A stretch of 64,000 nt of DNA from Struthio camelus (taxonomy: Eukaryota > Chordata > Aves > Struthioniformes > Struthionidae), in contig NC_090954.1 of NCBI RefSeq assembly GCF_040807025.1, positions 15,021,501 to 15,085,500 of the forward strand, given 5' to 3'. Position 1 is the stretch's first letter. Each line of letters opens with the position of its first letter. The notes under the pieces were generated by a model. That model was not told where the DNA came from, ran no database searches, and saw only the letters and a program-made list of their open reading frames with translations. Below are positions 50,549-64,000 of the stretch, one piece after another. The position numbers were made by a program, and so were the translations under genes.

Positions 50549-53500
50549 CATGACAGTACACAATACCAGGCTAAGCTAAATTAACAGTAATTACTTTTAG
50601 ATCTTCAGAAGGCATTTTATCTCACTGGTAATTTAATATCCATTTGCATCTGAGGCTATTAACATGCTGACAATGAGAATGAATTGATGTCTGTGCAGGC
50701 TACAGGTTTTCATAGTAGTACTTGAGCACATATTTGTCAAATGAATGGAATTTTAAATCCAGGTTAGAATGAAGGACAATTTAATTAATATTATATAATT
50801 TTATTTGAATGCAGGATTATTTTCCTTGGAAAAGTGCTAGTGAAATCTATGAATCCTTACATTTTATGGCACTTAGAGTACAACAACTTTAGCATCCTTT
50901 ATTTTATCTCTATCAATATCTTGCACAGATGTTAAAATATGCCTTATCTTCTAATGGAAACTGTTTGTATCATATGGTACTTATGACACTACCAATGAAC
51001 TTTTCTCCAATAGCACCATATATCCTCAGTTCTCATACTGTTTCAGCCTCTACTTTGACTGATTTAATTATCTCATAGCAAGCTCTAAGTGGGAGATTGG
51101 CAACTTAAAAGATAATGATAGGGAAAGGCATTCCAGGTTTCCGTATAAATCCTGAAATTCTAAAAAAGTGCCCATCCAATGCACACCTATTCAGGAAAAA
51201 GTAAAAGAGTCTATCAAAGTCATTTCAAGGTCAGATCCAAATACACAGGCTGTGGTGAATCCATATTGACTCACTGATATATGCACAATCTCGTGCATGC
51301 TTCTGATCAAGTGGAAGTTGCCATTTTAATTATCCTACTGTACTGCACAAGTGCTCAGAGATACTTTTCCACAATAGTTTCAATAGTTTCCTCACGGGTT
51401 CATTTTTACCTTTTCACTTTTAAAGGTTTTGATTAAAACATTCCTGATGTTTCCATAAATTATAGCTCTCTGATTCCTGTGCCAAGCATACCCATGTTGA
51501 TCTGTACGTTCAAAGTGCGGAGCTCAACACCCGTAACACGTGCTTACTGACCAAACGCCGGCCACTTGCTGGCTGGAAGCCAGACAGTCTCTCAGGTCAG
51601 TGAGAGTTGGTGCACTTCAATAGTGAAATGATGCTGCAGTTGTTTTCCACACTGCGTGCGCCAGATGAATACACAGATTGACCAACCTTACGGCAGGGTA
51701 ATTACACAGAAAGTGCAGTATGTAGAGAGGATGTTTCCAGTTAGAGCAGTTGCACAGTCAAACGTGCTGAGAAGCCTCTGAAACTCCTCAGCATGCTACA
51801 GCCGGATTAACAACTACAACTAAACTCTCCATACAGTGTTTATCCAGATATTGTACATAGAAAAAGTGTGGACTAATCTGAACTAAACAGGCTGGGGAGA
51901 AGAGAGCCATAAGGAAAAGAACAAAATATCTTATCTACAAAGAACAAAAATCTGAATAGAAAAGATAGTTCACTAAAAATTAACTGATTCTAAGATTATC
52001 AGAAACATTTATAAGTCAGTTGTAATACACCAAGTCTAATTGGTGTTACTACTGTGATCTCTCATATAATGCAGTATCCAGAAGTGTGTTCAAGCACGCT
52101 GTGAAGCATTGAGGAGACTAAAACTCAGCACTAGGCTGTCATATGATTTTCAGCCTTGCTGAGCTCCCAGTCAGTCATCAGATCATCAGGTTAGATTAAG
52201 ATTAGAAACTTCCTATGAGGAAATACCGGTTAGCAAAATCCACCAAATTAAGTTAATGGATTTTATTTAGATCATATTTAGAGGAATTTCAATATGGAAT
52301 AGATATTTTCTCTTAGTAAGAGCAAAATGGCTTACTTCGGGAAGAGAGGATGACTTAGTGTCTGCAAACGTCACTTTGTGGAAGGTCCAAGGAAATATTC
52401 ACTTAAATATTCCTTTTATACCTTATTGTTACCAAACTGACATCCATTATGCACATTTCTTAACCAAACTGCTTGATCATTCAGTGTATAATTGTTATTC
52501 TAGAGAAAGTATTTTTATATCAGCAGTTTTATAGCAGCATTTTTTAGGTTCATCTGATCACCATAGTTGTATTAATAGCAACTTGACAAGTTGGCCTTGC
52601 AGCTCAATGCCAACTAAAAATAAGTTCTAGCAAACAACTCCGACTTTCTAATTTAACAAAAATATCAGGTGTTGCTTTTAATCTCTAAACTATATTGCTT
52701 TAACCTTTCTGGCAATAGGATACTTTCTATATATAAGCATATTTACAGGCTACTCACTTGGATAAGAAAACTTACTGGATACACATTTTTCCTGCTCCTG
52801 TTTGTATACAGCTAAAATGTCTCCATAGTGTTAGCACACTGGCAGAAAATTAACTTCTGCAGAAATCTCCTGCTTCTACATCCGCAAGCAGAAGTTAAAC
52901 AAGGGATGTTTCAGTCCCACTTTGGGGACATAAGGAGAGGTACAGGAAAACGCAGAATTTTCATAGTAATTCCTGGAGTCTTATGTATATATATTTATAC
53001 AGGGATGGGAGGGTCCTCATATGTAATATAAAATGAAAAAACACCAAGCCAAATTTGCTAATCGGCCCGAGCCCTGGGAATTGCTAGCACCTTATTTTTC
53101 TGTCTCATATGAGACAGTTCATCTGGCCAGGGACTTTCCTCACTACTACAGGAAAAGAGCAGGTGAGGAGCTATATGATAATCCAGCCTCCTTGACAGCG
53201 TATCATTCAAAAGCGACTTTGCTGTATAGAATGGGACAATGCAAGATAGGTACAAAATTCAGTACTTCTAAGTAAAGCGACTTGCATTCAAAATTTCCAG
53301 GCCAAACAGATTGTTTTGGAAAACACACATCTCCAATTCTAAGCAATTTAGGTTATTAACCTTCTCACTGAGATCTGTGAGGAAAAAATGTATTCCTGTT
53401 TTAGACCTGTTGGCCTTACATTTCCATCTCATTACTTCATTGCAGGATGAGAATGAGTTTCAGTTGCCTCGAAAAAGATAAAAACTGCTACTAAAGTCCT

Positions 53501-56500
53501 ACTTTAATTAACAGGAAACAATGTTTGCAGAGCTCAAGGGGTTCACTCATTTTGCTAAATAAAAACTGTCAGTGGTGCTTGTAAATGTGAGCAGATAATT
53601 ATGGAGATTCATGCATAAACATTCCTTTCAGACAAACTTTCACTATGTAGCCTCATTAAAATAACGTTAGGTACTAAATACCTAGGTGTAAAGTCTGGAG
53701 AGGGTGAAAAAAGCCCAACCCTACTGATTCCTCCTAATCTGCTGATTCCATTCAGCAGTTCTGAGATTTAACTGCCACATTTTCCAAAGATCAGAAGGAT
53801 CAGATTCAGTCTGTACACTCATGAGAAAATTCTTCGGTAATACAGACCACTTCCACTGTGTCTGTAAAAGAGATTTTCCACAGGCTTCCACGATGTCGGT
53901 CCCAGTGGCTCGTTTCTGTAGGGCGCAAGAACTCGACATTGACTCAGAGCAACTTGCCCGTGTTCCCCATCTTGCTTCCAGCAGCCTAAGACAATACTGA
54001 ATTTTCAAAACAAATTTCTCCGTGCCATTCATTTAACTTTAACTCTAATCTCTCAGGTAATCAGCTCTAGTTTGTCTCTTCTTCTGCCTGTAATCATTTT
54101 ATGTAATTTTGAAACTCTTACATTTCTCTTAAGCCATTCATGAGATGAGGTTATCAGAGCAGAATACAATGTTCCATGTAAGATCATACATTTATTAAAT
54201 ACAGTAGTAATCTGAACATATTGTAATGACAAGTATCACCAGATGGTACAGTTATGTGTACTACTGCAAGTTCATTTCCAATTGTGGATAAACTATTTAA
54301 CAAATTCAAATGTTGTTTTGCAGTTCAGATTCTGTTGGTCAGTTGTTTCAAATGGACTTCTTGAAAGTATTCTGATTTTGTCTCTACTTTTTCCACTGTA
54401 GTCCCGCTACAGTGTTAGCCCACCAAAAACAATAAGTTGATGTTTGTACTACACCTCTCAAAAAAGAAAAGGATATGCCTGCATGCTGCTGAAGAACCTG
54501 CATACAGCAGTCTTGATATCTGCTCTTTTACTTGCTAGGTCAGCTCAACATCACTGGCTACTCTCCCCATGAGAGCATTAAGCCTAATCTTCCAATGGGC
54601 TTGCATTGTCCTCCCCACACTTTGCATATCCAAATTTAGGTTTTTTTCCAACCACATGGAAAACTGCACCTGTAGCTGCTATGAATCAGAATGAATGATG
54701 CCTTTTGTAAAAACAGCATTGGTTATGTACATGAATCATATGCAGGAATGCAAATTAGTATCCATTTTAGAAACAAGAGGCTTAACATTCATATGAAATT
54801 TGAAAGATTTAGACCCAAAATGCCCGACATTTTCCTTATGTATATCTTAAAATGCCTAAAACTAGAACAATCACTTTAAAATCTTAAATCTCTACTTTTT
54901 GTCCTCATATTACTGCACTAATTAGTTTTAGTGATAGATTTTTCAGAAGGCTTTTTTTTCCCCCCCAACAGTAAACTGTTTAATTTTACATCATTCCTGT
55001 GAGGTAAACATAGGTGTCTATTTTTACAGATAAGAAAAGTGAAATGGCAGGGTCATCAGCTCAGTATGACATTCAATACTGGCTGCAGGAGAAAACTCAT
55101 TTTTTTTAGGGTTGTATGTATAACTCAGCTGACATAAGACATTCAAAATTAGAGACTGATTTTAAAAAGCTTTGATGCAACTTTCCAATATCAAGTTAGC
55201 CAAGACAGAACAAAAATTAGAACTCATAAGTTTCTTCCTCTGTGGCACGTTTTATAGCTACTAGTAGAGCAGCAGTATCCATAAAAGAAGCTCTAAGCTC
55301 TGTACAACTGCAAAATAATGTTTTGCAAAGGGATAAAATCCACCTGCTCTCCTTTAGCCACCGTTTTGCAATCTATTTTTGCACATTCAGCAAAATCTGA
55401 TTTCATATTCTAAAAAGGCAAAGCATAGCACTCACTTATCTGATAGGAGGATTTGCACAAACACTCAAAGTAGTGAAGTGAGCTAATGCACAGTTTTCAG
55501 CCACAATCCTGATTGTTATACCTCTATCTGGACCTGATTTGCAGTTACCAAAATGAGACCAATAAGATGAAGGGCATTAATGTTCGTGCAATTAACCAGG
55601 GTTTAGGATATTTAAACTTGATTCCTGATATTGTCAGAAGTCTCATCTATGACCTTGAGAAGTTCAGCCTCTCTGGAATTTGCACCTGGCAGCTGCACAC
55701 AGTAATGATTTCTGTCTTTCCTGCTCAGATGGTAAACTCTTCACATCAGGGTCTGCCTTATTATGTGCTTATTATAGTGAAAACCCCCAATTAAGCACCA
55801 AAATTATTATCTTTGCGTGTTTCCACTATATATAAGGAACCTAAGAATAATTTGAGTTTTCCACATCATGCAAGTCAATGTCAGGAGATGTCCTGTCTAG
55901 TTAAAGAGAATGTCAGGAGCCTCTTCAACCCACTTATTCTGTAATTGGTGAACATTCATCCACCTCACTGTGGGTAGAAACACCTCTCACTTTCAGAAGA
56001 TATGATATTTTTATGCACACACTTATATGCAGCTGTTAAGAATGCAGTCGCATCATTTTTTATTCTAATAGTGGGAGTACATAATCAGTTCAAGTGCTGC
56101 ACTAGTAAGGAGAATTCAAGACAAATTATAAGTCATAGATAATTACTATTAATAGAAAATATGCCTCAAGGAGAATGGAGTTATTAGATAAACATCACTG
56201 CAGTTCTTAGTAGTTCAGGAGTGGATAAAAGAAAAGAAATTGTTTTGCTTTGGAATTCCAGCACCCTGTAGTTGCTGAAGCATTTTTTTTGTTTTTTTGA
56301 ACGCTTTTTGTTCCTAGCCATGGTCTATCATAAAAATTGATACTATCTTCAAAGAAACATGAGAAACTGCAGGACTGTGCCACCTCGAAACAATGTGATC
56401 GTTGGTATTGTGGCAAGAGATGCTCCTCAATGAAAGCAAAGCTCCTCCTTACTCTTCTGCACCTCTCTGTCCCAACTGACCATGTCTAATCTCATTACAT

Positions 56501-57528
56501 TTATACTCTTAGATATAAAAATCAGTCATCACAAACAAGTTTTTGTGGCTATGACCTGCCTGCTTTAGGTTTGAATTTGCAGGAAAATGATACAGTCTGC
56601 TTCTTGGGTCAAGTTTTATATCCTGCACTGGAAGAAATCTTTCCAAGTCCGCCCTGCATCCTTTTAGCCTTGTTCCTATTGGACAATTGGCTATTCTACC
56701 TACAGCAGATACTTTTCCTTTAGATTGCTATTAGGAGAAAAAATAAAAGAGGAAAAAAAAGAAATATCCTTCAGTCTTTGAGAAGAAAATGATTATTGAA
56801 GCATTTGACTTGCTTGACTGCATGGTGTAATCTTTGGTTAACCCACATTTCCTTTGAATATTTGGTAGCTGGTTGCCTTTAATAGTGCTCTGGGAAGGAT
56901 CACTGTAAAAGAGCCACTTTAAAGCACATCTAAGCAGGAGACAAGATGCCCAAATGGGAATGCTTTTGACAGCCTGAGAAATAAATCAATAGTTTGCTAT
57001 CACACACCCTGAAGCACCTCAGGGCTAACAAAAAATATATTAATCTGACTCATCATCAAAAGTTTTTAAAATGAATTCTTTATTATATTGTCTGAACTAT
57101 AGAAAATTGCTGGGTTTTAAACCTTAGGAAGAGATCACAGCAGTATTTCTTTTTATACGTTGAACATAGCTGTTTTTATTCTATTTTATCCTTCCCTCTT
57201 CTGCAAGTTAAAAGCAAATACAATTTCCCCCACCTATTTTTTAAAAAGGTCTGCAGTTGTTTCACACTAACCCCTTCATGATATTTAAAATCCACATTAG
57301 CTGCAAAGAAAAACTTCCTTCATTGCGGCATCTGTGCAACAATAAGAAAAAAAAAATACGGCAAAGGAGAAGGAGATAAGGATAGGGAAGCTGGGTATAG
57401 GTTTTACTGACACACAGAGGTGATGCAGTACAATCTTTTAGCCAGGAAGGTGTCTCTGGTAAACATCATCCACCCTGAACTGTTTTGCTTGCTTGGTCAG
57501 CTAGAGTTAAGTAATGCAGGTTTATATT

Positions 57529-57550
57529 AAAATTTCATACATGAAATTTT
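57529..57550. repeat. Perfect 10-bp inverted repeat
   Basis: AAAATTTCAT, AC, ATGAAATTTT. AT-rich, so chance is likely. Confidence 0.6.
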
Positions 57551-58149
57551 ACTTCTGTTCTTAAATGCAACACCCCACTTCCAATATTTCTGACAATCAA
57601 TAGCATCATACTTTATAACTACTCAATGAACTAACCTGATTTTAGACTGCTTCACAGTCAATGGCTGCAGAAGAGAAAAGTTACCTGGCATTTTCTGGTC
57701 TGCAGGCCATAAACGAAGTTAGCATATAGAAGGTTTTGCATGGAGAATCTCCTTGGTTTGCAACTACTTCACGTTGTACAACAGGCTGATTTATAACCAA
57801 TTGACAAACCTGATATACTGTGATTTTTGTAAGAGCAGAAGATTAGACAGTTGTAGAAAACTGAGCATTATACCAGGCATCTAGAAAAAGTAGCATGACA
57901 AGAGTGCACGCTTGGAGAAATGAAACTGTTGGTTACAACTCTGTTAACGTAGAGTTCACACCAGGTGATGCAGTAAATGCTCAAGAACAGTTGCTTTCCA
58001 TCTGCTCCCCTTCCCAATATTGATCTTTCCGAAAGTATGCGGGGGAGGAGGCACAACCTCCTTCAATCACAAGTAATTACAGATTACTTTTTTCCTGTAA
58101 ATAGTTATTTCTCATATACCTTTTCCCCCTCCCTTCTACTCCACCTCTG

Positions 58150-58600
58150 AGGCTAGACGGCGTGTTTAACCACGTCACTGAGACGGTTGGGACCTATGAG
58201 ATGCTGGCCTGATTATAACTGTTTGGAAGCAGAGGGAGTCGCTCGGGCAGCAGGAACATCAGAGCTGGCGTGCAAACTATTTTATCCATGTTCTGTATGC
58301 GGAAAAAACCCAGCCCCCATAGGGGTTAGACCATAAATCACAATCCAGGCAAGTGCTCACTTGCGCCTCTGTCTCCGTACCAACAACTGCCCCGGCACAG
58401 CGCCGCGGCTCCGTTACAACACGTACGGGCAGAGGCACGCGTGCGACTCCCCGCTCCGTGCTGCACGGCAGCGCCAGGTTTGGCACGGTTTAGCCACCCT
58501 CTGCGTGGAGACGTGCCGCAGGAGGGACATCTGCGAGCTCAAGTGGGAGGCAGTGGCAGACCTCTGCTGCCAGCTGGCCCAGGGGGCATGGAGATGTCAA
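58150..58600. promoter_or_regulatory. Isolated CpG-rich cluster, possible promoter
   Basis: About 30 CpG in 450 bp (for example CAGCGCCGCGGCTCC and GGCACGCGTGCGACTCC) in an otherwise CpG-poor, AT-rich region. In other vertebrates GABRA1 follows GABRA6 on the same strand, so this could be a GABRA1 (or alternative) first exon and promoter. No GABRA1 coding exon is seen to 64000, so the link is only positional. A weaker CpG-containing stretch follows at 59000-59300. Confidence 0.35.
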
Positions 58601-61600
58601 CAGTGAAACATTTGCTCTCCCACCTGGGAGAGTGATGGTCACAAGCTGCTCTCAGAGCAGTGGGGGAAGACACAAACGTGTATTTTCTAGTTACACTATT
58701 GCTGTCTCCAGCCTATTTCCCATTGGAAAAACAGCAAATTAACATAACTAGAAGTTGCTCTTAACTAATAACCACATGGATCAAACTGCAGCTCACGTTA
58801 CAGAAGAGAAGCAATAATCGAAACGTAAATCTCAGCCTCCCTGTAATGACAAGTTATGGCAGTCAATAATTTGGTACAACGAAACCCAGCCGATAGTCAA
58901 ACTAATTGAGAGTAAATGGTGTGAGGAAATATTTAGAACCAAGGGCTAGATTTCATCATATGTGGTATTCAGATCACAGCAGTCAGAACTGACCTGCTTT
59001 GTCACTGATCGGTTGCAATCGGAGGGAACCTCTGGAAACTCTTTGCAGAAGACACAGTTTAGGGATTTGGGAACCTCTGGTAGCTTTAAAACGCTCTGTA
59101 GTTTGAGCAGCCAGAGCAGCCCCAGGTCCGAGGCCCTAGCTCATTCCACTCACTGGCCACAAACGAAGCTGAGCAGGAGCTGCACGGGCTCCGTGCGGTC
59201 CCACCCCGAAACCAGCTCGGCTTCGGTGCAACGAAGCCGGGTTTCAAAACAGCCACTCCAAGTAGCACGTGCAGTGTCTGCTGGGTTTGGTCCTTCAGCA
59301 TGGGAATTCCCACCGAAATGAAGCACCCTGAGAGCCCCTTAAAGCAGCCTCAGACCCTGAAATACATCTTTATATCAAGTATAAAACAGGAAGGTGTGAA
59401 CATAGCAAAGACCTGGCAACTTCAGCAAGGCTTCTCCTGGACCATAATGCACAATTCTGATTCACTGTCTGGATGGCATCAAACCCACTCTCATTTGAGT
59501 GCTCTTAAAAGCCTTAATAGGGTATTTTGCTTCATATTAAGAACAGTCCTGTAGTAATTAATTACTTGCCTCTAAATAAAAAGGTACTTTTCAAGAAACA
59601 GAAAATGCTTGAGTTAAGCACTTGGGCAAATAAAATACAAAAGGAAATAGCGCAGCTCTTTCTGCCAGCATCCTGGTGATAAAAGCTCCTAGGTCAAAAG
59701 CATGAACAATGCACACACACATAGAGAGTGGAAGGATTCATGCTAAAAAAGTGAAGTGAAAATTCTTAGATGAGAACTGAATATTTTTGAGTGACTCAGG
59801 GGGTCTGAACTCATCAAAAGCTCTCAGAACTAGATTTTCAAGCTCTCACTTTGGAGATGCATTCCCAAAGCAGAAGAGCCAACAAGTCATTAAGACCATA
59901 ATACTGAACTTTCCTTTCAGGAAACAGCAAGCGCTGGTACATAAGAATAGAGTTACAAATATTCAGGATTGTTCTGGTGTTGCTTTGTTTACTTTGCTGG
60001 TTTCCTTAAAGATGGGACTCTTCCAAATCTGGGGTCTGAAAGAGTCTTCCCAAAGCTAGCTAAAATTAGAATGAATAGAATGAAAATAAAAACCAATTTT
60101 GAGTTAGTTTTCATATTATTTTCGGCTTTCTTTTTAGTTATGAACAAAATTTGTTTCCCTTACTAGTGATGCAATCCTGTTACTCTTTCATTTGGGATCG
60201 CTCCTATTGAAATAAACTAATGTTTAGAGTAATTAAAACGTAAGAAACTTTTAGTAACAGAAAATTTAAGAAAGGTAGAAATTTTCTCAGATAAAAATTA
60301 AGAGAGTACAGTTCTAACAAGAAGGACAAAATAAGAAGTCTTACAAGTGTTAGCAGGAAGAGAGGGGGAAAAAATTATGAATACCAAACACCATCCCAAA
60401 GCCTCAAGAAGGTGACTTCAAAGGAAACAGGGAGCTAAATGGATGCCAATATACATATTAATGAACTCAAAGCAATTCTGCATTACAGTCCATTTTCATT
60501 AACCATTTGAGAAGTAAAAAAATCAGACAAACACCACAGCCTGCTCCAGCAGGAGGTGAAGATCTCCCAGTGGTAGCCGCCTCCCGCACAGGAATTCTGC
60601 ATAAAGGCAAGAGCCCAGTGCTCAGGATCCAATTCAGATAACAAAATAGGCTTAGGAAAAGGGGAATTAAGTTACATTATCCGGAAGGACACAAAGTAAG
60701 AGCCAAAGACAACATGCTATTCATATTACTCTGAGGCCTCTGTTAAATACACCCTCGTGTGCTGGCTCCAATCTGAGCACTGAGCTCCCCTGACCTCTCC
60801 ACCTTCATTTAACCTTATCATCTCACACACCGCCCTCCTCATTCTAAAATAATGCTCCATCAGCCAGTTTCCTTGTCTGCTGATTGCTTTTCTCATGCTC
60901 GCTGCTACAGAAACCTTTCCTGAAGACTGCTGACTAAATATAACCCCATGCAACTGCATGCACACTAGGTAATATATTCAACCTGCTCACTGTATAGGTT
61001 CAATGTCAGGAATTTCTTGCCTTGTGAGGGTAATATGAATCACTTGGCTTTTCTGGATCCTGCATTAAGTTTTGGAAGGAATAAGGACAGCAGAAGGGGA
61101 CAGGGCTTGGAGACCAAAAGGAGAAACTAAAGCCAGTAGAAAGGAACTCTGAGAGGCAAGGACTTATTGCAAGGAGTGTGCCACGCTCTGCTTTTCCTGC
61201 TGGAGAGATTTTCCAAACCCTCCTTACTTTTGATGAATTGTACCCATTCTTGGTATTTTTTTCTTCTGATGTCATAAAACCTTCTACTTTCATAGCTCTG
61301 TTCCGTACAAAGTAGGAAACCATACTCAAAATTTTTAGTCTTTTATAATTGGACCTTGAATAAAGTCATAACCTGCCACCGGGTCAGCAGTTAACAATTC
61401 CTGCCATGTCAAACATCTATTATGACTTCTCTAAAGTAAGTTGCTTTAAACTTCTAACACCATCATGTATCTATAGTACACAGTGAATAAAATATTTGCT
61501 TAACACCAGAGGATCACAAAAGCTGCACTTATTAAAAAGCTGCAGAGAATATTAACAGTTTGTACATACCATGAGAAATGCATGCTACAAAACACTGCCT

Positions 61601-64000
61601 TGTGCTGTTTGGGTGTGTTTAGTGTTTCCGCATGAAGAAATGAGCAGAAAAAGAATTCGTTCAGAGGTTTTCTCTTTTGACAGAGATAAGCAATTCTTGC
61701 TGCTTGTGATGGAGCTAGGAAATCAGTCTGTTCTGCACAGTCTGGTCTTGTATTTTTTTTTGTTTCAAACCAGAACTGATGTTGTTTAACCTTATTCAGA
61801 AATATAAGTGACAATTTCAACATATAATGCTAAAACTTGAAACACAAAGTTAGTCCAGCCCTACCAATTTGAACCTCTTGCACAATGAAATGAACAGAAT
61901 TGATACCCAATTCTCTGCAAAAACTTCCAGCAACTCCAAGTGAAAATAATTTGATTTTCTGGACCTTTAATGCAGTAAGCAGGATATATTCACCTATTTG
62001 GTCAGTCAATGATATCAGCATTTGGTCATTAATACTTAGGAATTGTATCCAGATAGTATTAAAAAGCACCTGAGCAGTTTAAAAATAGGCACTTTCAAGG
62101 AAATAGTTACACAAAGGCTCCCGTGTATCTCCCTTTTTTAAATCAATTGTGCAACACTGGGATGCTTTCCCCATAAAACAGTTATTTCTCGGGCTACTAT
62201 TCTTTGCTTTCTTGAAATTTAGGTGGTCACTATAGGTTTTGGGAAAGCAGAGCAGAAACAATGTGGACACAACACCACAGAGTATGAACTTGGTTTGCAC
62301 AAGACAACTTTCATACCCTGAAATGACAGCCAACCTATCAACCTATCTGCTTGCTTAAGCAGGCAGAGCTAAGGCAGACATAGGGGAGACATACAGCAAC
62401 TGTTACGAGAATGTTCTAAAATGAAATTTTCTATAGCAGAAATTTTTACATAGGAGTATCATCATTTTTGAATATCATCATTTTGTTTATCATGCAATTT
62501 TCTGCTTAGTTTGTGCAAGACCTGCACCGATTCATACACCATCAATGGCATCTTGCATGTTCACGACCTTTCATTTACCTTTTGACCACTCTTTGTAGTA
62601 GTTGCAGTGTGATTCGTATATCTTCTGGTCAATAGGGGATTTGAAGAAATCAAACTGTTTCCCAAAGTCTCTGTCAAGAAGCCTCAGCAGCAGCAGTAAC
62701 TATTTTACCTTTCTTAAAGTCAGTCATTTATAGGCTTAAAAAGCAAGCCCTACGTTTATTTGATGTTCAAAGGTCTTTTTCTACACCTTTGATGACAAGA
62801 AAATCTCTATGCCTTTAAAGACGTTTTGTACTTTATTGCTCAGTATTACAGCAGTGTTATATTGTATCACTTCAGAAAGACTTCAGTGCAACGTCTACAG
62901 TTGAAACAATTTCAGGTGGGCTATCAAGACAATGAAAGTCTTGCCATTAATTTCAATAAGCACAAGCTCTCAAATTTATATTAGTAAACATTTTGCTGTT
63001 GTACCAGTAGGCAATGCAATTGTGGGGTATACTACACATCTATTACTTTACTGTATTTTTGTTGCAATAAAACGTTGGGTTACCTAAAAGCTTTGATGTT
63101 GTCAGCATCCACAAAAATGGAGCACAACAAATGGGTGAATGGGAGACCTCTCCAATCTGTAAGTTAATTTGCATGACATTATAACCTTGTTTGCATTGCA
63201 GAATATTAAAATATTCTTTTTAGAAAAACTTGCCATTTTGAATGTCCAGGAAGTGTGGTGTGAGATCTTGATAGGTTATTAGTTATATTTCAGCTTCCCC
63301 AAGTCTTCCAGAGAGGTGCAACAAAAAAAATCCTTATTAAGGGAGAAAGGGTAAATTTTTCTTCACCGATAAAGAGCCATATATTAGTATAACTGTATTT
63401 AGCCACTGTCAGCCATTTCTGTTAGTATTCATTACATTTTAGAGTAACACAGCCACTATTCCTTTGCTCTAAGAATGTATCTTGCTCAGGATAAAATTAT
63501 TGCCTGTACTTTCAGCTTTATGAAAAGCTAAATATTGTTATTATATTCATTAGTGAGAAGCTAGGAATCCATTTAACTAATTTTCATCTAACAGCCTAAA
63601 AATCTTCAGCACTTCCTTTTACAATTTCAAGAGAGATAATAGGCTATTACCCTCAAAGAAAACTGAAATGAAACACTAAATTACGAGCCATGATCTAGCT
63701 GCTGCAGCGCTGCCTCCCCTCTGCCCCAAGGCCAGGAGGTGCCTGGTTCAGGAGGAGGTAAAGCAAAGGGACAGTGACTGCTGATAGCAGATCCCAGACG
63801 TGCTCGTCCAGCTCAAGCCACCATGCTGCACCTCATGCTGGCAAAACTGACTTCTCCAGGGGAAAGCAAAGACAAACAGGAGGCATACTTGCGCGTGACA
63901 CTCTAGGTAACCTGTATTTTAACATATTAGGGCCTTTCTGACTGATGGAAATGGAGTTCCAGAGTTCCGAGAAAATATTATAAATCCTTCAGCCCTATAA
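58601..64000. other. Intergenic or 5' region of the next gene
   Basis: Mostly AT-rich, with slightly more GC at 59000-59340 and 63690-63860. I searched for the GABRA1 N-terminal exon (the [10 protein letters not shown] type of sequence) and did not find it on either strand. Nothing else is recognised. Confidence 0.5.

Larger units (their letters stand above)
38191..58149. other. Intergenic, AT-rich, no gene recognised
   Basis: About 20 kb with only short chance open frames, the poly-C/A tract at 50520, a few homopolymer runs and the small palindrome at 57529. No GABRA1 exon or known repeat family could be supported. Confidence 0.6.

Noticed and set aside
58600..64000. Coding exons of GABRA1
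   Set aside because: Expected further right, but the conserved N-terminal segment of alpha subunits is not present on either strand.

Overview
The window is vertebrate nuclear DNA, most likely from a bird. It is AT-rich and non-coding over most of its length. It carries CR1 LINE 3' ends that finish in the octamer-type ATTCTGTG repeats typical of avian CR1, and its genes have introns. I cannot name the species.

One gene is certain: GABRA6, the alpha-6 subunit of the GABA-A receptor. It lies on the + strand with nine coding exons from 14765 to 35604. Every exon has GT/AG ends and matching phases, and the spliced product is 495 residues. Exons 1-3 sit in a CpG island (about 14560-15490). Exons 4-7 are spread over 1.7 kb, exon 8 is at 23.1 kb, and the last exon is at 35.2 kb behind an 11.8 kb intron. 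The protein has the Cys-loop, M1-M4 and the alpha-6-specific Arg in FFRNGKK (benzodiazepine-insensitive type). In other vertebrates GABRA6 lies between GABRB2 and GABRA1. No coding exon of either neighbour is visible here, so the left 14 kb and right 28 kb look intergenic. A second, smaller CpG cluster at about 58.2-58.6 kb could be a promoter, possibly for GABRA1, but this is unproven.

The most notable discovery is a second, diverged copy of exon 7 (M1 and the start of M2) at 18480-18632, 81 nt after the standard exon 7 (18246-18398). Both are exactly 153 nt, both are phase 1-1, and both have AG acceptors and GT donors. They encode 51 alignable codons with 12 amino-acid changes. At least 21 of the 39 identical residues use different synonymous codons. 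This is what a selected, mutually exclusive alternative exon looks like, not a decaying copy. The swap would change the alpha-6 M1 Ile linked to furosemide sensitivity back to the Thr of other alpha subunits.

A second oddity is loss of the mammalian stop codon in the last exon (TAG to CAG at 35488), which adds 38 residues to the extracellular C-terminus. The M3-M4 loop also carries poly-Ala and poly-Pro tracts.

The remainder holds CR1 remnants (about 375-545, 10930-11400, 19588-19780), TG/AC and TA microsatellites, homopolymer runs and a few hairpins. There is also a weak candidate for a minus-strand small membrane-protein exon near 8 kb.
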